From contig NZ_CP041345.1 of assembly GCF_013265555.1 (NCBI RefSeq), positions 2,030,581 to 2,094,580 on the forward strand: a stretch of DNA of 64,000 bases, in the 5' to 3' direction. Positions within the stretch are counted from its first letter, which is position 1. Each line of letters begins with the position of its first letter. A program made the position numbers and the translations under genes. A model generated the notes under the pieces. It ran no database searches and had not been told where the DNA came from. It saw nothing but the letters and a program-made list of their open reading frames with translations. Source of the DNA: Tenuifilum thalassicum. GTDB lineage: Bacteria > Bacteroidota > Bacteroidia > Bacteroidales > Tenuifilaceae. This document shows, one piece after another, positions 27,652 through 37,208 of the stretch.

Positions 27652-29295
27652 CTAAACAACTACCTTAGGATAATCGATTCCATTAAACTCAACTACAAGA
27701 ATATCAGACTTAATCCGAACATCCTTATTTTGAAGCAAATGCTTAACATCAAAATGAACGGGATGAAATGAATAACGGTACTTATGGTGATTAAGCCCCA
27801 ATTTATTGTATAGGGTTAAGCGTTGCTGCTTTTCAATTTCAGGTATGAAACGCGAGGCGGGTTTAATCTTATGGCTCAAATAGTAATCAAGCGTAATTAA
27901 CTCTATAAGCAAGTCATCATCGGGGTAGTTACTCTTTGAAAAATGGTATAGGGTGTTATACAATCCAACTAAACCTACATTTTTATGAGAGCTTGTCTTT
28001 AGCCAAACCTCTCCTAATCCTTTTAAAAATTCAAAAATTGAATACTCTCGGGCTACATACCTAAGGGTGTTGGTTGCTCGCTTTTTATTCCAGAAAAGGT
28101 CTAAAGCATGCTCTACATGCTCTATTTGCTTTATTTCGTTTGCACTAAGATATTTACTTTCAAGCACCTGATAAGGTGGATGCTGCTGAAAACGATATCC
28201 ATGCTGTTTATAATCTTTCCGAATTGGTGTTCCTTTCAGGAATTTCAGAAAGCCAAGTTGCAACTCGGGCGCAAAAAGTTTAAAAACCTCTTCAAAGGTG
28301 TACTTTATATCATCGTAATAATCGTAAGGCAAGCCAACAATTAGGTCAAGGTGAACCTCAACACGTTCCGACACACGCCGAACAAAACTTTTTATATTTT
28401 CAAAATTCTGTCGACGATGCACGGCATCGTTTGCCCTGTCGTTTAAAGTTTGTATGCCAATTTCGAAACGGAAAATGCCCTTTGGAACTTTATTACAAAC
28501 GAATTCTATCAATTCGTTCTGGGCAATATCGGCTTTAATCTCAAACTGAAAAACATTACTTGGCTTTCTATTATCAAGAATAAACTGGAAAACCGAAATG
28601 GCAAACTTTTGATTTGCATTGAAGGTGCGGTCGAGAAACTTAATCGTTCTGCCATTTTCCATAAGATATTGAAGCGAGCTATGGATATAATCCATTGGCA
28701 TGTAGCGCAGCCTATTTTGTAAACCAGCCAGACAGAAACTACACCTATTGGGGCAACCGCGCGATGCCTCTACATAACAAACCTTATTCTTTAACTCATC
28801 CTTTGGAATATGAAGGTAAGGGTTGATGGCTTTTAGGCTGTTCAAATCAAAGGGCTCGGGCAATTTATTTGAAATAACCTTTCCATCTTTTTTCCAGACC
28901 AATCCAGGTATGCTAATCAATTCTGGATATTTTTCAAGAAATATAGAGAAGGGTATTTCGCCCTCGTCAACAATAATAAAATCGACATAAGGACGTTCGA
29001 TAACGTCATAGTATTCATACGATACCTCAGGCCCACCTAATAAGATTTTGCACGAAGGGTTGTTGTGCTTGATTTGCTTAGCAACCTCCAATGTCTTTTC
29101 AATATTCCAAATGTAGCAGCTAAAGGCAATCAAATCAAAGCTGCTGCAGTAATCTGCAACCTCATCTACCGGCATTTTAGTCGTGAACTCCTTAATATCA
29201 AGGCCTTTAAAACCTCTATTTAAATGATAGAGCAATCCTATAGCCAGGTTTTGGTGAATGTATTTTGAATTTAAGGTTGTGAGTAAGACCCTCAT
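27652..29295 (-). CDS. B12-binding radical SAM protein with DUF4080 domain
   Basis: A 547-residue enzyme of unknown substrate. It has an N-terminal cobalamin-binding Rossmann domain (about 1-130), then a radical SAM core whose [4Fe-4S] cluster motif CPNRCSFC follows SRG near residue 180. The C-terminal DUF4080 region runs from about 370 to 547. The combination is frequent in Bacteroidota and Firmicutes. B12-dependent radical SAM enzymes methylate or rearrange unreactive carbons, but no target can be inferred here because the gene stands alone, 141 bases from the photolyase start. Confidence 0.9.
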   Translation of the reverse strand: MRVLLTTLNSKYIHQNLAIGLLYHLNRGFKGLDIKEFTTKMPVDEVADYCSSFDLIAFSCYIWNIEKTLEVAKQIKHNNPSCKILLGGPEVSYEYYDVIERPYVDFIIVDEGEIPFSIFLEKYPELISIPGLVWKKDGKVISNKLPEPFDLNSLKAINPYLHIPKDELKNKVCYVEASRGCPNRCSFCLAGLQNRLRYMPMDYIHSSLQYLMENGRTIKFLDRTFNANQKFAISVFQFILDNRKPSNVFQFEIKADIAQNELIEFVCNKVPKGIFRFEIGIQTLNDRANDAVHRRQNFENIKSFVRRVSERVEVHLDLIVGLPYDYYDDIKYTFEEVFKLFAPELQLGFLKFLKGTPIRKDYKQHGYRFQQHPPYQVLESKYLSANEIKQIEHVEHALDLFWNKKRATNTLRYVAREYSIFEFLKGLGEVWLKTSSHKNVGLVGLYNTLYHFSKSNYPDDDLLIELITLDYYLSHKIKPASRFIPEIEKQQRLTLYNKLGLNHHKYRYSFHPVHFDVKHLLQNKDVRIKSDILVVEFNGIDYPKVVV

Positions 29296-29419
29296 CAGCT
29301 AAAAATTATGACTCAAATAATTCTCTCCTTTTGATAGATATGCAAAGTAACTAAATAAGGACGAATAGGAACTATGTTCAGCGAAAGTTTGCGACAAAAA
29401 GAAAAATAGTTGTGGACAT

Positions 29420-29442
29420 AAAAAAGCCGGGTAGTTCCCGGC
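29420..29442 (-). terminator. Terminator after the T9SS cargo gene
   Basis: Stem GCCGGG / CCCGGC with a five-base loop; on the minus strand it is followed by six T. It lies 21 bases beyond the stop. Confidence 0.87.
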
Positions 29443-29463
29443 TTTGCTATGCTTAAGTTTTTT

Positions 29464-30495
29464 CTATAGTTCAACCAACTTTCGGGTCAGCTCCTTACTA
29501 CCAGCTCTTAGCTTCAAAATATATGCACCACCAGGAAGCCCCAAAGACTTTGCTGAAAACTCAAAATGCTTTTGACCAGCGTCGAGCGTTGTGTTTGCTA
29601 ACTCTTTTACAACACGTCCCGTTAAATCGTAAACACTAATATTTACACTGCATTTAGCAGGAATATTAAAATCGATGTTTACCTTTTCGGCATACGGGTT
29701 TGGATAAATGCTAAGGTTAATATCGGAAAGCGTGGAAACTGGAGTAGAGGTTGTTGCATTCATAACGTTACTGTTGTACGCAGCCTTTGTGGTTACAGCT
29801 GGTTCAGAGTTCTGGCCTTTCACCTCGCTTCGTATTAAAACCAAAACAGGGAATCGATGATTTGAAACATACCAACGATAAGTTATATCGGTAATTAGCA
29901 CAGAGCTACTGCTAAAAGTCTGCTTGGTTGTTTTTACCTCTTTCACTCTAAGGACATTATCGAGGGTTTGCCCATTTGGAAGAATCAGCTTCCCAATTCC
30001 ATCTCCCTCAACACTATAGGTTCCAGCTATAGAGCCAATCACATTATCGTTTAAAATGTAATCGCCATCGAACTGACCGCTATAGCTATCGCCATAGGAA
30101 AAAGGATAGCGCATCTTAACGAATGGTTTATTATAGCTAAAGCGCGTATTCCCAGTAGCCGACATGTAGCCTACCTGTTCAAGGCTTTCGTTTGTGGATT
30201 CAAAAACAAAAAAGTTTCCAAACTCCTCAAGCACCACATTCCCTTTGGTGAACTTACTGCAGCATTTTGATGTATAAAAACCATCAATATTTCCTGTAAA
30301 AGAATTCTTAACCTCAAGGTTACTAAAATCCCAAACCACATTTTTGCCAGCCATGCCTGGTTCAACATAGCTTGTTAAAACCATTGGATTTTTTAAATCG
30401 GCAAAGAAACCATGGGTTTCCTGCGTTAAGGTAACTTGCGCCATTAAACCTGAAAAGGTTAATGCACATGCTGCAAATAGTAAAACTTTTTTCAT
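29464..30495 (-). CDS. T9SS-exported protein of unknown function
   Basis: A 343-residue exported protein. The signal peptide is MKKVLLFAACALTFSGLMAQ, using the second of two closely spaced ATGs. Residues about 265-343 form a type A T9SS C-terminal sorting domain: LSIYPNPYAEKVNIDF, then ISVYDLTGRVVKEL, and a final GGAYILKLRAGSKELTRKLVEL-like end. It should pass the type IX secretion pore and be released or anchored at the surface. The mature part before the sorting domain (20-260) has no motif I recognise. It has its own TATATTTG promoter and terminator. Confidence 0.83.
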   Translation of the reverse strand: MKKVLLFAACALTFSGLMAQVTLTQETHGFFADLKNPMVLTSYVEPGMAGKNVVWDFSNLEVKNSFTGNIDGFYTSKCCSKFTKGNVVLEEFGNFFVFESTNESLEQVGYMSATGNTRFSYNKPFVKMRYPFSYGDSYSGQFDGDYILNDNVIGSIAGTYSVEGDGIGKLILPNGQTLDNVLRVKEVKTTKQTFSSSSVLITDITYRWYVSNHRFPVLVLIRSEVKGQNSEPAVTTKAAYNSNVMNATTSTPVSTLSDINLSIYPNPYAEKVNIDFNIPAKCSVNISVYDLTGRVVKELANTTLDAGQKHFEFSAKSLGLPGGAYILKLRAGSKELTRKLVEL

Positions 30496-30517
30496 AAGCA
30501 TTCTCTTTTAGATTAAA

Positions 30518-30525
30518 CAAATATA
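30518..30525 (-). promoter_or_regulatory. Bacteroidota -7 box TATATTTG
   Basis: TAnnTTTG on the minus strand, 22 bases upstream of the chosen ATG of the T9SS cargo gene. Confidence 0.55.
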
Positions 30526-30580
30526 AGAATGCTGTAAACCTAAATCAAGCAGGAAATGTTAAAATAACGAGCTACATTTA

Positions 30581-30588
30581 TAACTTTG
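30581..30588 (+). promoter_or_regulatory. Bacteroidota -7 box TAACTTTG
   Basis: TAnnTTTG match 17 bases upstream of the TrmJ-like ATG, implying a very short leader. Confidence 0.55.
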
Positions 30589-30605
30589 CATCAATTATCA
30601 ATGCT

Positions 30606-31292
30606 ATGAATATTTCATTTATACTTGTTGAGCCTGCTGTTCCAGAGAATGTAGGAGCAGCTGCACGCGCCATAAAAACCATGGGTTTTTCTGATTTTCG
30701 ACTAGTAAATCCATGCGACTACCTTTCGGTAGATGCACGTAAGCTTGCCCATGGCTCTAATGATATTTTGGAGAACGCACAAGTTTTTAATAATCTCGAG
30801 GAAGCATTATATGATATTGATTTTGCGTTTGCCACATCGGCCCGCGACCGATGGGTGAAGCTTGACATTATAGATAGCCATCAACTCACTCAATTCATCA
30901 ATGATAAAGGCGATACCATCTCCAATATTGCCATAGTATTTGGGCGTGAAGAATCGGGGCTTACCAATCAAGAAATCAATCTGTGCCAAAGGGTTACAAC
31001 TGTTCCGCTTAAAACCAAATATCCATCGCTTAACCTGGCACAATCGGTAATGGTTTATGCCTATATACTATCGGAGTTAAATGAATCTGAAACCAAATCC
31101 ACTAACTCAACTAACGAGCAATCGTTTAAAGCATTGGTTAACAAGGTTAATAAGATAATGAATGAGATTGAACTTGGAGCCAAGACGCTAATTCATGGCA
31201 GGGTAATGGAGCGTCTTAGTGAGCTTAGTGAAAAAGATATTAAGCTACTTCATTCAGTTACCGCTGAACTAATAAAAAAGTTGTCAAAGTAG
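30606..31292 (+). CDS. TrmJ-like tRNA 2'-O-methyltransferase (SPOUT)
   Basis: A 228-residue SPOUT methyltransferase. The N-terminal FILVEPAVPENVGAAARAIKTMG segment holds the conserved N and R of motif 1. Motif 2 is IVFGREESGLTNQEI (about 105-119) and motif 3 is LNLAQSVMVYAYILSEL (about 137-153), which form the knotted SAM site. This matches TrmJ, which methylates the ribose of tRNA position 32, more closely than TrmL or TrmH because of the C-terminal helical extension (about 165-228). The exact tRNA target cannot be proven by sequence. Confidence 0.88.
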   Translation: MNISFILVEPAVPENVGAAARAIKTMGFSDFRLVNPCDYLSVDARKLAHGSNDILENAQVFNNLEEALYDIDFAFATSARDRWVKLDIIDSHQLTQFINDKGDTISNIAIVFGREESGLTNQEINLCQRVTTVPLKTKYPSLNLAQSVMVYAYILSELNESETKSTNSTNEQSFKALVNKVNKIMNEIELGAKTLIHGRVMERLSELSEKDIKLLHSVTAELIKKLSK

Positions 31293-31340
31293 TTGAATTT
31301 CTTTCGTTTAGGACAAACCATCAAAAAGTTAACGCATACT

Positions 31341-32159
31341 TTAAAAATCCCTTTTCCTGAAAATATAGTAAGAAACAGCAGCAAAAAGTATAATGTAAAT
31401 TATAGCAAAGCCAACATCATGTATTAGAGTTGGTGCATCGTTCAATCCTCTTATGGCATTTAGTGTGCTATCGCTAACATTTTGCTGGTCGAGGCTGAAC
31501 TGCTTGGCCATAATCCCAAGGAAATCGGGCATAGGTGTAAGGTTCGAAATTATTTTTACAGGCATATATGCCGCAATCTTATCGGGTAAAAACAGTCTAA
31601 TAATAGGCTCTATTAAGGCAAAATACAGGAGATAAAGGATAATAGAAAGCGAAACATTACGGGTTAAAACCACAAATAACATGGCAAAGGTTAGGTATCC
31701 AATCACCTGAACAAAAAGCACCAGAACATATTTATAGCTGACAAACAAACTGCTTGTCGATTTTAGCACTGGCGTGGCTATAAATGCTGCCAGGGAAACT
31801 AGAACAACAACATAAATGGCGAAAATTGTAAGCATAGAAAGTTTTGCGCCGAAAAGCTGGTTGCGACTAAATCCATCGAGTAAACTTCTACGAAATGTAC
31901 CAAAAAGGAAATCGTTTCCCACATAAATGATAAATAGTATAGCAAGTATAAGGTTAAACCAGCTAGCAAGCCAAGCAACTGTTCCCCATGTGTATGGTTT
32001 TGAAAGCAGAACATTTGTTTCAACACCATTAAGGTTCATTGTGGCATTGTTTGCTATTAGGAGCACCATTAAAAAAAGCAATGCATGCATAGCAATCACA
32101 ACCCAGAATGTTGAGTATCCAAAAAGTTTTACCAGTTCTGCTTTTAACGACCTAATCAT
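31341..32159 (-). CDS. ABC-2 type transporter permease
   Basis: A 272-residue membrane protein with six predicted helices (about 15-37, 62-82, 105-130, 143-165, 172-192 and 245-265). It begins IRSLKAELVKLFGY, the usual start of ABC-2 permeases. It lies five bases after the ATPase gene and pairs with it as an exporter. Substrate is unknown; Bacteroidota members are often annotated as antibiotic or lipid exporters without evidence. Confidence 0.85.
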   Translation of the reverse strand: MIRSLKAELVKLFGYSTFWVVIAMHALLFLMVLLIANNATMNLNGVETNVLLSKPYTWGTVAWLASWFNLILAILFIIYVGNDFLFGTFRRSLLDGFSRNQLFGAKLSMLTIFAIYVVVLVSLAAFIATPVLKSTSSLFVSYKYVLVLFVQVIGYLTFAMLFVVLTRNVSLSIILYLLYFALIEPIIRLFLPDKIAAYMPVKIISNLTPMPDFLGIMAKQFSLDQQNVSDSTLNAIRGLNDAPTLIHDVGFAIIYIILFAAVSYYIFRKRDF

Positions 32160-32164
32160 AGTAA

Positions 32165-33058
32165 TTACTTTCTGATTAGTTTAATGAATAGCTCCTCAAG
32201 ATTCATATTACGAATTTCAAACGAGTTTACAACAACCCCAAACTCCTCTAAATCAATAAGTAAACTTTTCTGTTCTTTTTCGTCAAGTAACAACTTGAAA
32301 TCGTTACCTAACTTTTCAACAAGTTTAATATCGGGATGCTCCGATATAAAACCATTCATTTTTCCAGCATTAGCTACTGATATATGAGCCACTTTAGCAG
32401 ATGCAAGAAGTTCATCTACCAAGCCTGCAGCCTGTAATTCACCCTTATTAAGAACCGCCACATGAGTACAAGTTCTTTGCACCTCGTCCAAATTGTGACT
32501 TGCTAAAATGATAGTCTTACCTTTTAAATGTAACTCTTTTATCAGGTTTCTAACCTCAACAATGCCTTCGGGATCCAAACCATTTGTTGGTTCATCCAAA
32601 ATAATTATTTCTGGATTTCCGAGCAATGCCTGAGCAATTGCCATCCGTTGCTTCATTCCAAGCGAGAAAGTCGAAACCTTTGCCTTTAAATAAGGCGTTA
32701 ACCCAACAAGTTCAATAGCAGGATAAATTTGATCATAGCTAATATTCTTAGCAAAAGCGCTTACTCGCAGATTTTTTTCGAGTGAAAGGTATGGGTAAAA
32801 TGTTGGCACTTCAATCAAAGCCCCCACGGATCCTTTTGGAAAGCAATTGGGCTTAGAATCTCGCCATTCAAAACTACCACTTGTAGGGAATCGTAAACCC
32901 AGTATAATTGAAAGTAGCGTGGTTTTACCACTACCATTGGGGCCAAGAATGCCTATCACCTCGCCCTTTTTAACATCAAGAGTAAAATCGTTTAATGCTA
33001 GAGTTGAGCTATACCTCTTGGTTAATTTTTTTATGGACAAAAGAGTAGACATCCCCAT
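32165..33058 (-). CDS. ABC transporter ATP-binding protein
   Basis: A 297-residue ATPase with Walker A GPNGSGKTT (about 38-46), Q-loop region EVPTFYPYLS, signature TFSLGMKQR (about 135) and Walker B IIILDEPTNGLDPEG (about 155). The drug-exporter type C-terminal extension (about 215-297) is present. It powers the permease encoded five bases downstream. It begins ten bases after the recQ stop, so recQ and the transporter probably share a transcript; a functional link is not implied. Confidence 0.92.
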   Translation of the reverse strand: MGMSTLLSIKKLTKRYSSTLALNDFTLDVKKGEVIGILGPNGSGKTTLLSIILGLRFPTSGSFEWRDSKPNCFPKGSVGALIEVPTFYPYLSLEKNLRVSAFAKNISYDQIYPAIELVGLTPYLKAKVSTFSLGMKQRMAIAQALLGNPEIIILDEPTNGLDPEGIVEVRNLIKELHLKGKTIILASHNLDEVQRTCTHVAVLNKGELQAAGLVDELLASAKVAHISVANAGKMNGFISEHPDIKLVEKLGNDFKLLLDEKEQKSLLIDLEEFGVVVNSFEIRNMNLEELFIKLIRK

Positions 33059-33068
33059 TTTAATACAT

Positions 33069-35273
33069 TTAGTTACCCATTTCGGACATGAACTTAATTC
33101 GCATCAACCGGATTTCTTCCTCTGTAATATCATCATCATCTAAAGCCTCAATTGCCTCTTCGATGCTCTCTGACTCTGCCTCGTTCCGGAAGTAGTCGTA
33201 AATCTCATCCTGCTTGTCCTCATCAATTACCCTATCGATGTAATAGTCAATATTGATTTTAGTACCAGAGTTTACAATAGCTTCAATTTCGTTAAGCAGT
33301 TCATCCATCTCAAGATTCTTAGCTTCGGCAATGTCCTCTAAATCGAGTTTACGGTCGATACTTTGAATGATATAGACTTTTAGCATCGACTTACTAGCCA
33401 CAGACTTAACCACCATATCCTGAGGCCTAATAATCTCTTTCTCCTCAACATAGGCCTTGATAAGCTCTACAAACTCCTTTCCAAACTTTCTGGCTTTACC
33501 AGCACCCACACCAGAGATATTCTGGAGTTCATCAATAGTTACGGGGTATTGAATGGCCATATCCTCAAGCGAAGGGTCTTGGAAAATAACAAAAGGAGGA
33601 AGATTAAGTTTTTTAGCCATCTTCTTACGAAGTTCTTTAAGCATGCTAAGCAGCTCATCGTCTGCTCCTCCCCCACCCGATTTATCGGGCGATAAACCAA
33701 TTGCATCATCGTCGTCGCCATCCTCGTAGCGTTCGTCTAAGGTAAACATTACCTCGTGAGGATTTTCCAAATACTCTTTGCCTTTCTCAGTTACCATAAG
33801 CAAGCCGTAATTTTCAATATCTTTGTCGATATACTTCATTACCAATGCCTGACGAATGATTGAATTCCAAAACATGGGGTCCTTCTCGGCACCCTGACCA
33901 AAAGTGTCGAGCTGATTATGCTTATATGATTTGATAGCGGCAGTTACGTTACCTATTAGAATGTTAACAATATGGTCGCCCTTAAATTTTTGGTTTACTG
34001 CTAATATAGTTTCCAAAACCATTTGAAGCTCTTCCTGCCCGTCGAATTGGGTTTTGGGATTTAAGCAGTTATCGCAAGAACCACAATTTTCCTCGGTGTA
34101 CTCCTCACCAAAATAGTTTAGCAAGGTTTTACGTCGACAAATGGACGACTCTGCATAGGAAACAGTTTCAAGCAAGAGCTGCTTCCCAATTTCTTGTTCA
34201 GAAACGGGTTTCCCCTGCATAAACTTTTCGAGTTTCTGGATATCCTTATAGCTGTAAAAAGTGATACACTGACCTTCGCCTCCATCGCGGCCAGCACGAC
34301 CAGTTTCCTGGTAATATCCTTCCAAACTCTTAGGAATATCGTAATGGATTACATACCGAACATCGGGTTTATCGATGCCCATACCAAATGCAATGGTAGC
34401 CACAATAACATCAACCTCCTCCATCAGGAACTTATCCTGGTTACCAGAGCGAGTATTGGCATCCATACCCGCATGGTAAGGTAATGCTTTTATACCATTA
34501 ACCTGAAGCACCTCTGCTAGCTCCTCAACCTTTTTTCGGCTTAAGCAGTAAATGATTCCCGATTTGCCAGGATTATTCTTTATATACTTGATTATCTCCT
34601 TAACAGCATTACGTTTAGGTCTAACTTCATAGTAAAGATTGGGGCGATTAAAAGATGATTTGAATACGTTTGCCTCAAGCATACTAAGGTTTTTCTGTAT
34701 ATCGTGTTGAACCTTGGGAGTTGCTGTAGCGGTAAGGGCAATGATAGGCGCATTCCCAATCTCATTAATTATTGGTCGAATACGTCGATATTCTGGGCGA
34801 AAATCGTGTCCCCATTCCGATATACAGTGTGCTTCGTCAATGGCGTAAAATGATATTTTGGCCTGCCTTAAAAACTGAACATTCTCCTCTTTAGTAAGCG
34901 ATTCGGGCGCCACATAAAGCATTTTGGTTTTGCCCGCCATAATATCGTCCTTAACCTTTTGAATTTGGGTTTTATTGAGCGAAGAATTCAAGAAATGGGC
35001 AACACCCTCATCTATCACAAAGCTGCGCATATTATCTACCTGATTCTTCATCAGAGCAATTAAAGGAGAAATAATTATTGCTGTACCATCAAGAATAAGA
35101 GCTGGAAGCTGATAGCATAAAGATTTTCCACCACCCGTTGGCATAAGCACAAACGTGTCGTTCCCCGCCAGAACATTTCTTATTATAGCTTCCTGGTTAC
35201 CTTTGAAAGTATTAAACCCAAAGTATTTATTCAGGTATTCTTTTAACGATATTTCCGATGCATCTATCTTCAT
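33069..35273 (-). CDS. recQ: ATP-dependent DNA helicase RecQ
   Basis: A 734-residue 3'-5' helicase. The helicase core has Walker A MPTGGGKSLCYQ (about 41-52), DEAH in YAIDEAHCISEWGHDFRP (about 137) and motif VI YQETGRAGRDG (about 320). Zinc ligands follow in CRRKTLLNYFGEEYTEENC and CDNC (about 376-400). Then come the winged-helix RQC domain (about 405-520) and an HRDC domain (about 545-620). An extra acidic C-terminal tail (about 640-734) goes beyond E. coli RecQ and is usual in Bacteroidota. It acts in recombination and fork repair. Confidence 0.96.
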   Translation of the reverse strand: MKIDASEISLKEYLNKYFGFNTFKGNQEAIIRNVLAGNDTFVLMPTGGGKSLCYQLPALILDGTAIIISPLIALMKNQVDNMRSFVIDEGVAHFLNSSLNKTQIQKVKDDIMAGKTKMLYVAPESLTKEENVQFLRQAKISFYAIDEAHCISEWGHDFRPEYRRIRPIINEIGNAPIIALTATATPKVQHDIQKNLSMLEANVFKSSFNRPNLYYEVRPKRNAVKEIIKYIKNNPGKSGIIYCLSRKKVEELAEVLQVNGIKALPYHAGMDANTRSGNQDKFLMEEVDVIVATIAFGMGIDKPDVRYVIHYDIPKSLEGYYQETGRAGRDGGEGQCITFYSYKDIQKLEKFMQGKPVSEQEIGKQLLLETVSYAESSICRRKTLLNYFGEEYTEENCGSCDNCLNPKTQFDGQEELQMVLETILAVNQKFKGDHIVNILIGNVTAAIKSYKHNQLDTFGQGAEKDPMFWNSIIRQALVMKYIDKDIENYGLLMVTEKGKEYLENPHEVMFTLDERYEDGDDDDAIGLSPDKSGGGGADDELLSMLKELRKKMAKKLNLPPFVIFQDPSLEDMAIQYPVTIDELQNISGVGAGKARKFGKEFVELIKAYVEEKEIIRPQDMVVKSVASKSMLKVYIIQSIDRKLDLEDIAEAKNLEMDELLNEIEAIVNSGTKINIDYYIDRVIDEDKQDEIYDYFRNEAESESIEEAIEALDDDDITEEEIRLMRIKFMSEMGN

Positions 35274-35345
35274 TTCCTTTACTTCCTCTTTCTGGTATTT
35301 AACTTTTGTTAATAAGTTTTGACTACTGCTAAATTAAAAATTCAA

Positions 35346-35353
35346 TACTTTTG
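35346..35353 (+). promoter_or_regulatory. Bacteroidota -7 box TACTTTTG
   Basis: TAnnTTTG match about 95 bases upstream of the kdsD ATG; a TTTG lies 24 bases before it. The leader would be unusually long. Confidence 0.4.
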
Positions 35354-35446
35354 CTTAGTAATAAAGATATAGGTTTTTAGTCAAACATTGTTACGTTTAG
35401 TGTCTTTTAACAATAAAGTCACAAAATTAGAAAAAAAAGGTACATA

Positions 35447-36409
35447 ATGAACGAACAAATAAAAAGTCTTGCCATTGACACAATAAAAAGCGAAGCCGCT
35501 GCTATTGAGCAACTTGCCAACTACATCGACGATAATTTTGAAAAAACAATTCACGAAATCTTTAACGGTAAAGGACGCGTTATTGTTACAGGAATTGGCA
35601 AAAGTGCAATTATAGCAAGCAAAATAGTTGCAACACTTAATTCCACTGGAACCCCCGCTATTTTTATGCATGCTGCCGATGCCATTCATGGGGATTTAGG
35701 AATAATTCAACCCGATGATATTATTATTTGCCTGTCAAAAAGCGGGAATACCCCAGAAATAAAGGTTCTTGTTCCCTTAATCAAAAATTTAGGAAATAGA
35801 TTGGTTGGCATTGTTTCAAACACTAATTCTTACTTGGCACAAAAAGCCGATTATGTTATTAGAGCTACTGTTGAACGAGAGGCCTGCCCAAATAATTTAG
35901 CACCAACATCTAGCACAACCGCACAACTAGTCATTGGCGATGCTATTGCCGTGTGTCTCTTAAAATTACGCGGCTTTACACCTGCCGATTTTGCCAGATT
36001 CCACCCGGGAGGGTCGTTGGGGAAAAAACTTTATATGCGTGTATCAGATATTTACACTCAAGAAAACGTTCCTAAAGTAAATTTGGATGATACCCTACCA
36101 TCTGTAATCATTGAGATATCAAGTAAACGGTTGGGTGCAACTGCTGTGCTTGACAATAATGGAAAGTTGCAGGGCATCATAACCGATGGCGATTTACGCC
36201 GAATGCTACAAAAAAACATAAGCACAGAAGGAATTACAGCAAAGGAAATCATGTCGGTTAATCCTAAAACCATTACACCCGACGAACTGGCAATAAATGC
36301 GTTCAACCTAATGGAGCAACATAAAATAACTCAACTTCTTGTAGTTGAGAACAATAAGTACTTGGGTGTAATTCACATCCACGATATCCTTCGGGAAGGC
36401 ATAGTCTAA
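35447..36409 (+). CDS. kdsD: D-arabinose 5-phosphate isomerase (KdsD/KpsF)
   Basis: A 320-residue cytoplasmic enzyme that converts ribulose 5-phosphate to arabinose 5-phosphate, the first step towards KDO of lipopolysaccharide. A SIS domain (about 35-170) has VTGIGKSAIIASKI and CLSKSGNTPEI, and the metal or substrate His is in HAADAIHGDLG. Two CBS domains follow (about 200-255 and 265-320). Length equals the E. coli enzyme (328). It is the first gene of a tight cluster with tatC (gap 16) and the DUF5686 gene (gap 3). Confidence 0.95.
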   Translation: MNEQIKSLAIDTIKSEAAAIEQLANYIDDNFEKTIHEIFNGKGRVIVTGIGKSAIIASKIVATLNSTGTPAIFMHAADAIHGDLGIIQPDDIIICLSKSGNTPEIKVLVPLIKNLGNRLVGIVSNTNSYLAQKADYVIRATVEREACPNNLAPTSSTTAQLVIGDAIAVCLLKLRGFTPADFARFHPGGSLGKKLYMRVSDIYTQENVPKVNLDDTLPSVIIEISSKRLGATAVLDNNGKLQGIITDGDLRRMLQKNISTEGITAKEIMSVNPKTITPDELAINAFNLMEQHKITQLLVVENNKYLGVIHIHDILREGIV

Positions 36410-36425
36410 CCAACTCTTAAAGTTC

Positions 36426-37205
36426 ATGGCAAAAAGGTCGGAAATGACCATTCTTGAGCACCTTGCAGAGCTTCGAATTGTTCTGCTTAAAATTTTCATT
36501 GCCATTACCCTTGGAAGTCTTGTAGCTTTTATTACGGGAGAGCATCTCCTAAATCTAATCATACATGTATCTAGCCCTCAGTTCATAACAAATCGACTTC
36601 TTTGCAACTTAAGCAAATCATTAAACCTAACAGAATTGTGCATTAATAGCTCTCAAATAGGTTTTATAAACATTGAGCTATCGGGGCAGTTTATGCTTCA
36701 CATTAAAATTGCAATTTGGGGAGGGATAACCCTCGCAGCGCCATACTCCATAAAGGCATTATTGAATTTCATTATGCCAGCACTAACAAAAACAGAACAA
36801 AAAGTTTCAAAACTATTTCTGCTCTCAACTATCTTTCTCTTTGTTTTAGGAATAGCCTTTGGTTACTTTATAATTGCACCCATTGCTGTTCATTTTCTAG
36901 CCACTTATAGTGTCAGTAGCAAAATTTTAAACCATATCGCCATTCAATCGTTTATAAATACCGTTGTCCAAACAATCTTTGCTATGGGAATTGGGTTTCA
37001 ACTTCCACTTATAGTTCATTTACTGACCAAATGGCATCTTATAGACAGAAAAGTATTAGTAAGAAATCGAGCCATTGTGTTTGTTATCGTTCTGACATTA
37101 TCTGCCATAATTACACCACCAGACGTATTTAGTATGATTATTGTAGCGCTGCCCCTTTGGTTGCTTTACGAGCTAAGCATTTTTGTTTCAAAACCCACTA
37201 ATTAG
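36426..37205 (+). CDS. tatC: Sec-independent protein translocase TatC
   Basis: A 259-residue six-helix membrane protein. The N-terminal MTILEHLAELRIVLLK holds the conserved E-H-L-x-E-L-R contact for twin-arginine signal peptides. Two helices enclose a large periplasmic loop with F-I-N-I-E-L; later helices have FALGIAFGYF-like and GFQLPLIVHLL segments. It receives folded RR-signal proteins for the Tat pore. No tatA/tatB gene is in the window. Confidence 0.95.
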   Translation: MAKRSEMTILEHLAELRIVLLKIFIAITLGSLVAFITGEHLLNLIIHVSSPQFITNRLLCNLSKSLNLTELCINSSQIGFINIELSGQFMLHIKIAIWGGITLAAPYSIKALLNFIMPALTKTEQKVSKLFLLSTIFLFVLGIAFGYFIIAPIAVHFLATYSVSSKILNHIAIQSFINTVVQTIFAMGIGFQLPLIVHLLTKWHLIDRKVLVRNRAIVFVIVLTLSAIITPPDVFSMIIVALPLWLLYELSIFVSKPTN

Positions 37206-37208
37206 ATT

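Noticed and set aside
33069-35273. recQ as part of a defence island
   Set aside because: It is 5 kb from the cassettes, flanked by housekeeping genes, and has the ordinary RecQ domain order with HRDC.
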